DNA from: Aspidiotus rigidus
Taxonomy: Eukaryota; Arthropoda; Insecta; Hemiptera; Diaspididae
Direction: 5' to 3'
Assembly (NCBI GenBank): GCA_035079385.1
Contig: JAVHKY010000029.1
Span: 6,572,001 to 6,636,000 of the forward strand
Length of the DNA stretch: 64,000 nucleotides
How positions within the stretch are numbered: the first letter of the stretch is position 1; each line of letters opens with the position of its first letter. Both the position numbers and the translations under genes were made by a program. The notes under the pieces were generated by a model. That model saw nothing but the letters and a program-made list of their open reading frames with translations. It had not been told where the DNA came from and did no database searches. Below are positions 1 to 14,100 of this stretch, one piece after another.

Positions 1-371
1 ACGACCAGCTTCATTTTCTGCTATACAATTGAACGTTCCAGAATCGCTTTTCATTAATCCGACTATCTGCAGAATACCATCAGTTAGTCGGTAACGGTCG
101 CCAGACCTATCAATCTACAAACAAAAAAAAAAAAAAAATTGTATGAGAAAATACTGCATGTTTTTCTCCTATCGCGGTCAAAGTTTTGGATTTCACGACC
201 TAAATTGTTTGAATACTGAAGTTTGATAGAATTTACTCACAACTGTCGTTCCTTTCTGCCAAATGATTGTCGGTTTCGGGTTACCTTGAGCAATACAGTT
301 GAGTGTAGCGTAGCTTCCTTCGGGGAGTTCAAATTCTGTCTCTACATTCTGGTCGATCTGGGGACCAGCAC
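1..371 (-). CDS. Ppn: Papilin exons: Ig domain 3, cut by the window edge
   Basis: Exon 241-371 ([18 protein letters not shown]) and exon 114 down to base 1, which reads [20 protein letters not shown] and then [13 protein letters not shown] before leaving the window. Again the first exon is 131 bases. The rest of this exon and the C-terminal PLAC domain should lie to the left of the window. Confidence 0.92.
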
Positions 372-3300
372 CTGTAACATGATTTGATTAGTCATGAGCT
401 AAACGGCTGAAGAAATTATGGATTGAGTCGGAATGGATAGAATACGGGCCGTATCACAAGGACGGACTTGAAGCAGGAGCGCGCAAGACGGAATAAGATA
501 ATTTTTTGAAATTGTTTGTGTCAGTATTATAGGTTTTACTTTCAGATGCACAATCAGCAAAAGTCATACCTCTTACAGTCAGTTGGAAGTCCTTTGTCGC
601 CTGATCGCCAACATCGTTTTGAGCTATGCACGTGTATATTCCTTCGTCGTCTTTCTGTAATCCGACAATCTGCAATATTCCGTCTGTTAATTTGTAACGG
701 TCGTTCGATCGATCAATCTATCGAAGAACAAGAAAACATTTGGCAATTACATAACTCTTACGAAATTCCATTAGGCTGAATAAATTCTACAACTTCAACG
801 TACCAACGTCGATCCCTTACGCCATATTATTACTGGTCTTGGGGTACCGTACGCAATACATCTCAATGCTGTGTAGCTACCCTCTTCTCCTTCAACTTCT
901 GTATCCATTGTTTGGTCAATTACCGGACCCTCTCCTGTAATCAGTTGTAAAAATTATTCGGACACTTATCGAACCCCAAAATTCCAAAAAATTGTCGCCA
1001 ACTCTCGATGAAATTATTACCTCGTATCCTTATTCGGAACTCCAAAGAGGCTGGCTCTCCAATACCATTATCAGCAACGCATACGTACGAGCCTGCATCG
1101 GTTCTTTCCAATCGATTGATTTGTAATACGCCGTTAATCAGTAGATAACGACTGGTCGATCTATCAATCTACAATATATTGAATAAGTACTTGTAAAAAT
1201 TTTGAGTCATAAAGTAGAAAGGGAAAAAGCAGAGGGAGAGTTGGTTGACCTTTTTAAGAGACATTAAAATTTCAAGTTATAAGCTTTAAGAAGATTGCAG
1301 AAAAAATACAATCTTAAGAGTGGAGGGGAATTGATCAATCCATTTGAAAGACGTGGAGGGGTTAATTTCGGAGCACACGTTACACAAGAGGAGGAGACCA
1401 AGAAAAAATCTCAAAGCGGGGGATTCGAAATACTTGTAAAAATTTCGGGCTCAAAACATGAACAGGGAAGGAATCGGAAGAAATTTCGACTATAAAGCAG
1501 GAGGGAAAGGGGTTTGGAGACCTGTTTGAGGGACTTCAAATGACGTGCAACATCGGAGAGGGAAATTTGAAAAAGAGGGAACCGAGAAAGCGGAGAAGAG
1601 GCTCAACAAATTTTGACTTTCAAGATATATCTGAGGAACAGCAGACATCGCGAGTTTCCCTAAATTCCGCAATTTTTCAACTATACCCCTAAAAAACACT
1701 GACGGAGCAGAATGCTCGCAAATGCGCCACAGTATATCTAATAAACATTACTTACTGAGACGCCATCTTTCACAAAATGGATGGTAGGACTTGGGGTTCC
1801 GGTAGCAACACACCTCAGTATAGCGTATCGTCCTTCCGCCAACTCAATATCTGTTTCGACCGAACGATCAATGTGTGGAGCAGATCCTGAAATAAAATAT
1901 TGAAAAATTGTCCGTTTTTTCTACATTTATGTTTTCCTAACGCGGCAAAAAGCGGCAAAGCTCAGAAACGAATTTTCCTTCGATAGATTTTTTTTTCCTT
2001 CTTTTCCATTAAATTAACGAGTCTTGCAATTACACTTTAAGAGCTGATGAGTTCAAAGAGAGCATCAGCAGATGGAGAAAATAAGGATGAAAGGTATTGT
2101 AGAAATAAGCGGATCAGAAGTAGTACGTACATCGTGCTTGTTTGAAAAGCATTCGTAATGAAGGAAGAGACAGAATGGTCAAGCTGGATGTTTTTGAGAG
2201 TTGGCCAGAGGATAGAATGACTTCTTCGTGTTGAGAAGAACGGTGAGCCATGCAACATGCGACACTTACCTACAGCCTGCACCCGTCGCTGTGGACAGAA
2301 TTTATCGCAAAGTACACGCGTTTTGAAGTTATTCCCATTACCACCACAACCAGTATAATAAAATTGTGTGCATCGATTCTCCGTCGGATTGAAATGCCAC
2401 CTTACCTCTCGTTCCGTACAGTTTCCAGGTTGCACCGACAAGAAGCATTCCTCTACACAAATGTAAGATTGCATACAATACCAAGCGTTATTGCGGAAAG
2501 AAAAATCCAACACCACGTAGAAAATTGACAAAATAAAGAATAGGCAAAAATTTTGCAATAAAGAAGCTTTCAAAGCACCAACACCGTGAAGCAACCCAGC
2601 CAAATTTTCGCACCATTATGGTAAACGTTACAAACTCTACCTTTTGTGTCAACTTGATGTTCGATCGATTCTAACTGACATTGCCGGACGCAACTATCAT
2701 TGCTGATGAATCGATTCAAGTTTCCACCACATCCTCCGTACGTAAAATCTAAACACGCTCCTTTACTCTCATCGTAATACCATCGCTGGAGGGCACCTGT
2801 ACACGGCCCTCTAGCTGGTGGTAGAGTACATAAGGTGGATGCTACGAAGATTACCACACAGAATCAAGTTGGCAATTATTACAAATATACCCGAGTCGAA
2901 TTTCATTGAGTTATGCTCACCATGTGCGTGAGTAGACTGTATACATTGCTGTTGACAGCTCAATTCGTTCAGGAAGTTATTTTTGTTGCCTTTACAACCT
3001 CCGTATCTGAAAGGCAAACACGTGCGGGCTTCTTTGTTGAAATACCATCGAGTATAATTTCCTGCGCATGGGCCAGCGTCCACCGATTGCTCGCACTTAT
3101 CTAGGCATTGAAGAATGATTAATTTAAATTTGCGAGTGATAATTAGACATATAATTTAGGCAATATGACTAGTAGTAAGTACTAACCCAGTCGATCTGGT
3201 GCGATACATAATTTTTCACACTCGTTGAAAGTGGCGAAACGGTTATTATTACCCAGACACCCGCGATAAATAAATTGACCGCACTGTTTGCGACTTGAAT

Positions 3301-5037
3301 CGTAATACCAAGACGGTTCGTATCCGTCACACGGTCCCGGAATCTTTGGTAACAAACAAGCATCTACAAAAAAAAATAAAAAAAAAAAGTGTAAAATCAT
3401 TATTTTAGGATGAGTATATCTGTACCAGGATCTTCTAAGAAACAGAAAAAAGAGATAATATCGAAAATGGTTGATGAATAATATTTTGTAATTATTTCAC
3501 GAGTAGCTGCACAAAATACAATTCTTGTAAGGAAACCTAATTCATATTGGTACACATATTTTATTCTTTTATTTTGGAGGGAGGGAGGGAGGGTGACGCT
3601 AATTCAACTTAATGTTTTTTAACCTTGAGCTTGGGATTTGGAAAAAGTTCATTATACTTTACACCAAATCTACATTGAGAAAACAAGAAACAAAAAATAT
3701 GATAAATCCTCAACTTCTTTCTCTTCTTTTTTTCTACAAAGTTGAATTTGTAAACCGAGTATGATTATATTCCTTGAGTTTTTAGAAAATTAGCAAGAAG
3801 AAACAACGTTCATTGATTATTGAGGAATAATAATTTTTCATTAACTATTATATTCAATTTTTGATTTATTAGTACAAAAATCTATATAATAATGTACAAA
3901 TCAGTTTTATTTGGGCTATCATTCAATTTTTATCTTATAATATTTTATTGATAATAATAATATTAATATTTTTTATTGTAATTGTGATGCGATCTGCGAA
4001 ACCATAGGATAAGTCGCACTGGCGGGACCACCCCATGTAAAACTCGCCTCAGAATATAGCGATATCAACATGCAGCTAACCAAAATATTTTCTTTTGAGT
4101 AACGTCGTGGCGCAAATATTCGGCAAACAACACAAAGATATTTGTATTTATAGCATGTGTAGTTGCGTATTGTAATTTTGTTTTTCTTTTTTGGTGGAAA
4201 CAATTTCAAAATAAACAAAAACGATTTTCGCTAGGCACTTCCACAAATTTTTTTATTTCACGGCGCGTTTAAAATGACCAGCGTCCTTCTTCAGGTATAC
4301 ATCAATTACTTATGGAGAAAAAAAAAAAAAAAAAAAATTGGACGTGCCTATCGAAAATCATTTTTGTTTATTTTCATACTCTTTAGAAATAAGAGAGTTT
4401 TTAAAGAGGGAGAGAGAGAGAGAGAGAAAAAGTGTATTTTTAATCTTTTTCGTTCACGATGACACTTAAATTAAATTTTAATTTTAAGGGCACTGCCGTC
4501 TGTAAGAATAAACAATACAGAATAACGCTGACGTCCCGAAGATCACAGTCTTCATCTTCAGAGCGTACTGTGATCTTGCGGGAGGGGGTCCCGCCAGCGC
4601 GACTTATCCTATGGTTTTGCAGATCGCATCACAATTATACTTAGATTTAATATATTTATTATATACCAAAAATATTTAAGTTTTCAATATATCAATTTTT
4701 TATTTTTATTTATATGATCAATTATTTTATTGGTAGATTATTTAGATATGATTTATTTTATTAATTCAACAATTTTAATTTTTTTAAATTCAATTTAATA
4801 ATTAATGTTCAAACATGTTCAAACATTAAATTTTAATTTTAAGGGCACTGCCGTCTTTAATAATAAACAATACAGAATAACGCTGACGTCCCGAAGATCA
4901 CAGTACGCACTGAAGATGAAGACTGTGATCTTCGGGACGTCAGCGTTATTCTGTGTTGTTTATTATTACAGACGGCAGTGCCCTTAAAATTAAAATTTAA
5001 TTTAAGTGTCATCGTGAACGAAAAAGATTAAAAATAC

Positions 5038-5114
<77 letters not shown>

Positions 5115-8100
5115 AAAAACTCTCTTATTTCTAAAGAGTATGAAAATAAACAAAAATGATTTTCGATAGGCACGTCCAATTTTTTTTTTTTTTTTTTTCT
5201 CCATAAGTAATTGATGTATACCTGAAGAAGGACGCTGGTCATTTTAAACGCGCCGTGAAATAAAAAAATTTGTGGAAGTGCCTAGCGAAAATCGTTTTTG
5301 TTTATTTTGAAATTGTTTCCACCAAAAAAGAAAAACAAAATTATTGTAATTTAGGAAATTTGGATGCACTTTGTTTTTGTAAATTATAAAAGGAAGGTAT
5401 TTTTCCATCATCATATTTTCCTAAAACTATTTTGAAATTTGATTAAGAACTTCATTGTAGCATTATCAATATATCATAACAAGGAATCAAGAATATTAAT
5501 TTAATACAGTATGAAAGCTTCCAGACTCATAAGTATTGATTTTTGAAACATATTTTATTTTTTAATGATATTAAGTATGTTTTGAAACTGAGCACGACCC
5601 TTGAAAAACCGATACCCACTTCATTATTGAGTAATGTAAAGTAACGAAAATTATCTTCATAGAACTCAATTTCTAGAGAGAAATAAAAAGAAATAAAAAA
5701 ATCATTATTATGATTTATTCTCTCTATAAAAGATACGATATTGTATTATTCAATGTAAACTTTTCGAGGAAAAAAAAAAAAAGAAAATACAATTGCATAT
5801 TGAAGACCATTCTTCATAATTTTTCAAAGTTTCTGATATTTGAAATTCTTTTTTGAAAAATAATTTTCTCGTCAAGTCTATGCTAAAAGAAAATCAATAA
5901 CGTCCTTTTCCCATATCAATAAGCAAACCACAAAGGCCAAACTTCCAAATTTAAGAAGTTTTTCAGTCAAACTCAGAACTCTATTTCACTTTCTTCAATA
6001 TGGAAGTAGCGTCTCTCGTGTCTAGAGTAACTAAATTTCCTCCAAATTACATAACATTGGTACTCGAAGCAATTTACCCATACGCCTTCACTTCTTCCTC
6101 CATGACAGGTCTCCAGGGGCGAATTCCTCCTCCAACTCTATAATAGTCTAATCCGTTCCCAACTTGATTACGGCTCTTCAATTTATACTCACTCCAACAA
6201 AACCACCTTCAAATCGATGGACTCCATTCAGTCTTGCGAGCACCGGCTATTCCTCATCGCCCCTTCACTCAGCCTATGCGCTGAGACAAGTGTTCCTCCT
6301 CTCCGTTATCACACTTTTTCACTCGCTGCTAATTTCCTGACCTCAACAGCCCAACACCTAAATCTTCTCATCTTTTCAAATGATTTCGGTCCACGTAATT
6401 CGTTCCTTCAATCACTTGAATCCTAATCTCAAACTTAGGCCCTTACTTCTAATTTTTTCATCCACTTCCCCCAAGTCGAACTCTATCCCTGACATCCGTC
6501 ACGATCTTTATGAAATTTTCAAAATAGGCGAAATTAATTCAAATATTCTCTTAGTCGAAAGATGAAAAAAATCAGTATAATACATAAATCGTTTACTTTC
6601 GATCTATTTACCTTGACCAAAGGGTTCCACGCACGTGCTTTTACACTCATCCTGAGTTTTAAAGCGATTAGCATTACCCCCGCATCCTCCGTACCAGAAA
6701 CGTGAGCAGCCGCCGTATTCTGGATCGAAGAACCACCTGACGACAAATTCGCGACTCGTTTGACATTGGCCATTATTTTTCGGTAAGGAACACGCCTCTG
6801 TAACAAATACAGAAAGAATTTACGTTTATCAGCTCCTTCAGGTACCATCGAAAATAGAACAACTTGTGATTTTACCGCCAGGATTGACTGGAATTTCGGT
6901 ACAACCCATGAAACTAGGTCCAGTAGCTTCACTAAGTCCGTCCAAGCAACAGCCGTATCGGGATGCCTCACAGCCACAAATTCGGCTCTCGTCCGGTGCC
7001 GGGGTTTTACCATCTGCGCAGCAACCGAATTCGGTTTCCTCGCAAGCGCAACCTGCGTACGAAATAAGGATTAGCAATTTCACCGATAGTTTTTTTTCCC
7101 GCTTGAAATCAACTTTTAAACCTTCGAAATTTGGTCCTTTCGCCTTACTGATACCGTCGGGACAACATCCAAACAGATGGGAGAAGCAAGGGCACTTTCC
7201 ACCATCGGGAGCACCAGCCGGAGTGAATTTATCCGGGCAGCAACCGAACTGAGAATATTCGCAACCACAACCTTCATTTGCAGGACCGCTGGCTGCCGTG
7301 ATATTATCAGGACAGCACCCGAAAGTGGTCGAATGGCAACCACACCCTGAAATTAAGGAAATGAGTAAACTTTCCGGATGGTATTCCTAAAAATTTCGTA
7401 AATACGAATTTCTTGCCTTCTTTACACGTTGCCTCGGTAGTAGAGCTAATTTCCTGACTTCTTTCGCTGCTACTGGAGGATGGTATAACATAATTATCAG
7501 TAGCTGGAAAAGATGGAGTTTACAATACGGATATGACTATGAAAATTGCGAAATCAAAGTACCGCGTCAATCGACTTACTGCTTTCATCCATGCATCCGG
7601 CGTTCTCAGGACCTGTGGCCGCTGATATGCCATCTGGGCAGCAACCGAATTGCGTTTGGTTGCACATTTCGCAATCACCCGACCCTTCAACGCAGTCGAA
7701 ACAGCCACCCATATCGTGGTCAGACGCAGGCGTGATACCGTCGGGACAGCAACCAAACCTGCAAAAATTGTTCAAGCTCATACATTATCGGTTCTTTTTC
7801 TGTATTTATGATCATTAACTCGAGGAGGTGACGTACTCGGTCGTATTACACGTAAATGGTAAAGTAGTTGTCTCTTGTTCGACTACAGGGCATCCTTCAT
7901 AGTCATTACCAGTAGCAATTGATTTACCATCCAGACAACACCCGAATAAGGTTTCGTTGCACAATGTTTTCGGGCAGTCGTCGGGTTTCGGTCCTCGAGC
8001 TGGAGTCACTTCGTCTGGACAACATCCGTATTTGGTTTCCGCGCAGGTAGATATTTCCTTGCAACCTATGGAAAAGCAATATCATCTTTAAGAGAGGTTT

Positions 8101-11100
8101 CAGAGTGTAGATTGAGAGAATAACTTATTTCAAAAAAATATATATATTCCTTACCAGCACCAAATGGTCCCGTGGCAGAGGTTACACCATCTACACAGCA
8201 TCCAAACTCGGAAGATTCACATTTTGGAGTGAATTTTTTCGTACACTTGGTCGACTTAGGTTCAGCCTTCACAACCTCTTTGAAAGTTGGGTTCCTCGAA
8301 ACGGCTGAAATTAGAAAACAAAATTTACATTAGATATTTACTCACATTCTTCATAATCTGATAAAGATGAGAGAATAATTGAGTTTTATTGATTTAGAAA
8401 GGTTTTTGCCTTAAGGGAAAGGAAACTTGAATCAGCGATGTACACGGTTCTCTCTTTCCTTTACCTTGGAAATTACCCAAAGATTTTGATATTTTGTCAC
8501 GGAAACAAATAGAAAGTTTGACCATTCGAAAGACAAAGAAAGATTCGGATAATTTTACTAGCGTCGTCACTATGGGAGATTCGCGATCTTGAAGTTTTTC
8601 ATCCCTTTCTCCCATATCAAGATATCATTTAGAACCTGTTTACTCTCTTTCTCGACACTCTCCAAAATTTCGGCCCCAACCAGAATATTGCAGCCAGAAA
8701 TTTTAGCTTCGGCTTTCAATTTTCGGAAAAATTAGCCTCGCTTTTGGTTCAAGTCAGCTTGCTTTTGACTGAATTATACAGAAGCCACGCAAGTACGAGA
8801 ATCGATGAGGAGAATGAAAGCTTCCTTCTCTCAACCGAAGCACCAATTTTTCAGATCGTTTCTTTCATAGTTTCAATTGCAGAGCTTCGCCACTATAATG
8901 CTACAAACCGAAAGTCAAATTCCGACTGATAAATAAAAAGTTGAGAGCCAGATTTATTTACCTGAGTATTACAACCGAAAATTTCAGCTTTGGCTTCCGC
9001 CTTAAACTTACGATCTCGAAAAACTCGGCTTTTGACTTTTGGCTTCAAGAAAAATTCAGCTGATTTTCGGTTGATCAACGTTATAAAGAAATGTGCGTCC
9101 AGGTGGAACGATCAAGACAATTGGAGCTTCGTCATACTTGTAGAATATACCTATCACCCAGTTTATGTAGCTACATCTCTATTGGATAACCGTACAGTCG
9201 GTTTCTATACTGAACGGTTGAAGTGAACCAGCACCAATTGTTCTCAGTAGCGTAGCCGGGGGGGTTAGACAGGTCGACCCCCTGCCCCAAGAAACATGAA
9301 ACGTCTCATTTTATTCTGAATAATTTTTCCGAAAATTTTTTGTAATATTTCTTTCCTTTCACTTTTTCTTTAACCCTCTCCCTGAAAGCTTTTCTGGCTA
9401 TGCTACTGATCGCTCTCATCTTTCTTAATTCTGAAGCAAAGCCAGTTTGACCTAAAGAGTGGAGCAGTTGAAATTGAAATTTGAGCACTCAAAGAAGCGC
9501 TTTTTCCTATTTTGCGGGAATCAGAAAAGCTAGAAAAAGGCTGAACTAATTGGGCTTACTTAGACTTTTGGCTTACAAGGATTTAAAATATGAAGTCGGC
9601 TTTTGCCGTCTCTCTTGATAGTGAAAATTCAGCTCAACTCGGCTTTTGGCTTACAGCTGCCTGCAATACTCTGTTGTTTACTCATTCCTTAGCCAAATAC
9701 CAAAGTAAGGCAATTTTTTTCTATTCCCGCAAAATAGGAAAATGAATAAGCATCAAAGACTTTAATTAGGCCTGAGGAGCAAGTGATTTCTGGCTCTGAC
9801 TCAAGCTTCAAAAAATTGAAAAGCAGACCCGAGCCAAAGAGCCGGACCTTGGGAGCGGAGCCACAAGGAAAAAAAAGAGCTGGCTTTCCTTATATTAAAA
9901 GCATAAATAACAGGAGAACAGGAGTGAAGCCGGAGCTCCTAGCTTTCTGCCCAAGAAGTTTTTTTCACTCGGTTTGGGCCAGGGATGGCAAATGATGAAT
10001 TTTTAAAAAATTTTCAATTTTTCGTTTTAGTTACTTACGTGTTCGTTTTTGTTTTGATAACCAGAATGAATTTTGTTTGAAAAAAACATGTTTTTCCTGA
10101 TGAAACATATTTTTCCAAATAAAAACATGTTTTTCCTAAAAACATGTTTTTTTCATGTAAAAACATATAAAATTGTCTTCTGTTTGTTCACATTTCACTT
10201 TGTGGAAGATTTTTTGTTTTTTGATTTGTCAATTCTGAATTTAAAATTGTGTTTTCGTTTTGTTACGTTTATCAAAAATATCATTTGTGACCTGCGATGA
10301 GAAAAGGATGCTCATTGCCCACTGACAGGAACACCATTTCTCTCTTCTCAGATGTCCAATCAGAGAGAAATGGTGTTCTTTCGCCAATTTTGTTTACATT
10401 TTCGTTACGTTTGCCATTGCAGATTTGGGCTTCTACAAGGTTTGTAAGTTCACAAGTGCAACAAAGCCCTCATTCTCCTGATCATTTCTTTTAGTTCACA
10501 TCTTTGACAGGACTGAGATCCAAAATAAAAAAAAAATACGGGATCTCTTCTGATCCGGATCTCACAGAAGAAAAAATAAGGGATGTTTTAGGAACTACAC
10601 GGAAAAATATTGATTATCCCTTGCTTTTTTTAGGGGTTATCCTTCATTTTTTTGATAAATCCTCTATTTTTGTGCGTAGAGGATATCCTATATCATAGTT
10701 GGATCTTGAAATACAGCATATTTTCGCAACCGGATCTTGCCAAGGAAAAAAATACGGGATCTCACCGGTTTCAGATTTATAGAAAATAATATATAAGAAG
10801 TGAATCGTTCAGGACCGATTTGGTCCTGGTTCGTTTGTTTTTTTAAGGGTTTTGAATCGTTTTTTTTTTTTTTTGAAAATAGGAATATTAAGAAAATAAT
10901 GTTAGATTAAGATGAATCTGAGAATATAAATCGTTTTATCGTGAGTCGAACAGACATATTATTATTATTTTCCATTAGTCCGATGGGAAATCCCCTACAG
11001 ATCTCAAATCAGGAAAAAAATACAAAATCTCACAGGATGAAAAAAAAGAAGAAAGATCTATTCAGACCTGGATCTCACAGAAAAATTCCGGATTCGAACC

Positions 11101-14100
11101 TCACAGAAAAAAATAAAAATGAAAAAAAATACAGTATCTTTTCGGATACGGATCTCGCAGAAGAAAAAATAAGGGATGTTTTAGGAACTACATGGAAAAA
11201 TAATGAGTATCCCTTGCTTTTTTTAGGGATATCCTTCATTTTTTGACAAATCCTCCATTTTTGTGCGCAGAGGATATCCTCTATCACAGTTGGATCTTGA
11301 AATACAGGATATTTTCGGAACCGGATCTTGCCAAGGAAAAAAATACGGGATCTCCCTGGTTTCAGATCTGTAGAAAATGATTTATAAGAAGTGAATCGTT
11401 CAGGACCGATCTGGTCCTGGTTCGTTTGTTTTTTTTGGGTTTTGGATCGTTTTTTTTTTTTTTTTTTTTGAAAATAGGAATATTAAGAAATGTTAGATTA
11501 AGATGAATCTGAGAATATAAATCGTTTTGTCGTGAGTCGAACAGACATTATTATTATTATTTTCCATTAGTCCGATGGGAAATCCCCTACAGATCTCAAA
11601 TCAGGAAAAAAATACAAAATCTCACAGGATGAAAAAAAAAAAAGAAAGATCTATTCAAACATGGACCTCACAGAAAAATTCCGGATTCGAACCTCACAGA
11701 AAAAATAAAAATGAAAAAAATACGATGTCTTTTCGGATCCGGATCTCGCAGAAGAAAAAATAAGGGATGTTTTAGGAACTACGTGGAAAAATAATGAGTA
11801 TCCCTTGCTTTTTTTAGGGGATATCCTTCATTTTTTTGACAAATCCTCTATTTTTGTGCGCAGAGGATATCCTCTATCACAGTTGGATCTTGAAATACAG
11901 GATATTTTCGGAACCGGATCTTGCCAAGGAAAAAAATACGGGATCTCCCCGGTTTCAGATCTGTAGAAAATAGTATATAGAAGTGAATTGTTCAGAACCG
12001 ATTTGGCCCTGGTTCGTTTGTTTTTTTTGAGGGTTTTGGATCTGTTTTTTTTTTTTTTTTTTTTTTTCTCTTGAAAATAGGAATATTAAAGAATGTTAGA
12101 TTAAGATGAACCTGAGAATATAAATCGTTTTATCGTGAGTCGAACAGATATTATTATTATTTTCCATTAGTCCGATGGGAAATTCTTCACAGATCTCAAA
12201 TCAGGAAAAAAATACGAAGTCTCACAGGATGAAAAAAAAAAGAAAGATCTATTCAGACCTGCATCTCACAGAAAAATTCCGGATTCGAACCTCACAGAAA
12301 AAATAAAAATGAAAAAAAATACGATGTCTTTTCGGATCCGGATCTCGCAGAAGAAAAAATAAGGGATGTTTTAGGAACTACATGGAAAAATAATGAGTAT
12401 CCCTTGCTTTTTTTAGGGATATCCTTCATTTTTTGACAAATCCTCCATTTTTGTGCGCAGAGGATATCCTCTATCACAGTTGGATCTTGAAATACAGGAT
12501 ATTTTTGGAACCGGATCTTGCCAAGGAAAAAAATACGGGATCTCCCCGGTTTCAGATCTGTAGAAAATAGTATATAGAAGTGAATCGTTCAGAACCGATT
12601 TGGCCCTGGTTCGTTTGTTTTTTTTTTGAGGGTTTTGGATCCTTTTTTTTTTTTTTCTCTCTTGAAAATAGGAATATTAAGAAATGTTAGATTAAGATGA
12701 ATCTGAGAATATAAATTGTTTTGTCGTGAGTCGAACAGACATATTATTATTTTCCATTAGTCCGATGGGAAATCCGCTACAGATCTCAAATCAGGAAAAA
12801 AAAAATACAAAATCCCACAGGATGAAGAAAAAAAAAAAGAGAGATCTATTCAGACCTGTATCTCACAGAAAAATTCCGGATTCGAACCTCACAGAAAAAA
12901 ATAAAAATGAAAAAAAATACGGTACCTATCTTTTCGGATCCGGATTTGAGCCTTGATTTTTGTGTACCGTACTATCAATCAAGACGCCACAGTGGGAGGT
13001 ATAATGCGACTCCATCTCGTAAATAGAATTAAGTCTCCAACTGGTGGCTGCATAACGTACATTTTCCTATACTTTGATGACGTCATTTTACCTCGACGCC
13101 AAAACACAGAACTCGAACATGAGTGTAGCCATCAGCTGGAGACTCAATCCATATCTCTTCTTCCAATGTCTTAACATCAATCAGCCGAAAGTCAGCTCAA
13201 TATCTCCAAAAGTCATATTTTTCAAGTTCGTAAATTTAGCTGAAAGCCAAAGCTGATATTTTCTTTATTTTCGGTTTGCTCATTAAAAATTGGAAATGAA
13301 AATGTAAGCTTTAAGCCTCAAGTGTTAACAAAATAGCAGCCGTAATCTTTCAGCTGAAGCTGTATTCACTATTTAGGTATTTTTATAAGCCATAAGTTTC
13401 AAGTCAAGCTATATGCTTATCAAATTCAAGTTGATGCTATTAGCTTAAGATTCATCTTACGGCTTGATACCCCATTCTCTTGGCTTTCGGCTCACGAAGG
13501 AGCAAATAAGACTGGCTTTCAGTTTCTCTCTCCCCAGTGAAAACTGAAAATTTGGCTGAATTTGGCTCTCAGCTGGATGCAATACTCTGGTACCAACAAA
13601 GAGATAAACCACTGATGGTTCAAATCGATACCGAGCTAAGATTATAATGTTTGCTTATAAAAATTATTACTATTAAAGATAATAATATCATACGTGGTGG
13701 CTCAGAAGATATACCAGGCTCCTTATCAGTTGCTGTTTCTTCAGTTGTTGTCAAAACAATGGAGGGCATTGTAGTCATCGTGATCTCCGTAGAAGACGTG
13801 GAAATGTCAGTGCTGCCTTCACTCGAGACTTCCGATGAGACTTGATTCATTTCGCTTGAGGAAGCTTCATTCGTTTCACTAGACATCTCCTTCGAGGAAA
13901 CTTCAGGTGTCGCAGTGGACAATTCAGTAGAATCGGATGAACTCGTTTCTTCAGTCATCATGGGCGTATCCGAGGTGAGAGGTGATTCAGATGACGGCGA
14001 GGCAGAGCTGACGTTCTCTGATGTTCCCTCGCTAGATGACGGCGAGGCAGAGCTGACGTTCTCTGATGTTCCCTCGCTAGATGACGGCGAGGCAGAGTTG

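Larger units (their letters stand above)
3364..6611. other. Papilin intron between Kunitz 1 and 2
   Basis: 3.2 kb, strongly AT-rich. It holds a nested inverted-repeat structure (3976-5345), a long CT microsatellite (5043-5113) and the degraded end of a non-LTR retrotransposon (about 6110-6540, plus strand). No host exon was recognised in it. Confidence 0.7.
8305..13693. other. Papilin intron between cassette 1 and the mucin exon
   Basis: 5.4 kb without a host exon. Bases 8400-10250 are ordinary AT-rich DNA with degenerate repeats of an AGC-TTTGGC-type word. 10075-10170 contains several palindromic AAACATGTTT words. 10329-10379 is a short hairpin. 10504-12950 is a long tandem array. 12960-13690 shows nothing specific. 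Confidence 0.7.

Noticed and set aside
9306..9995. Several 60-70 codon frames near 9.0-10.0 kb.
   Set aside because: Short, AT-driven, unrelated to each other and without splice or domain support.
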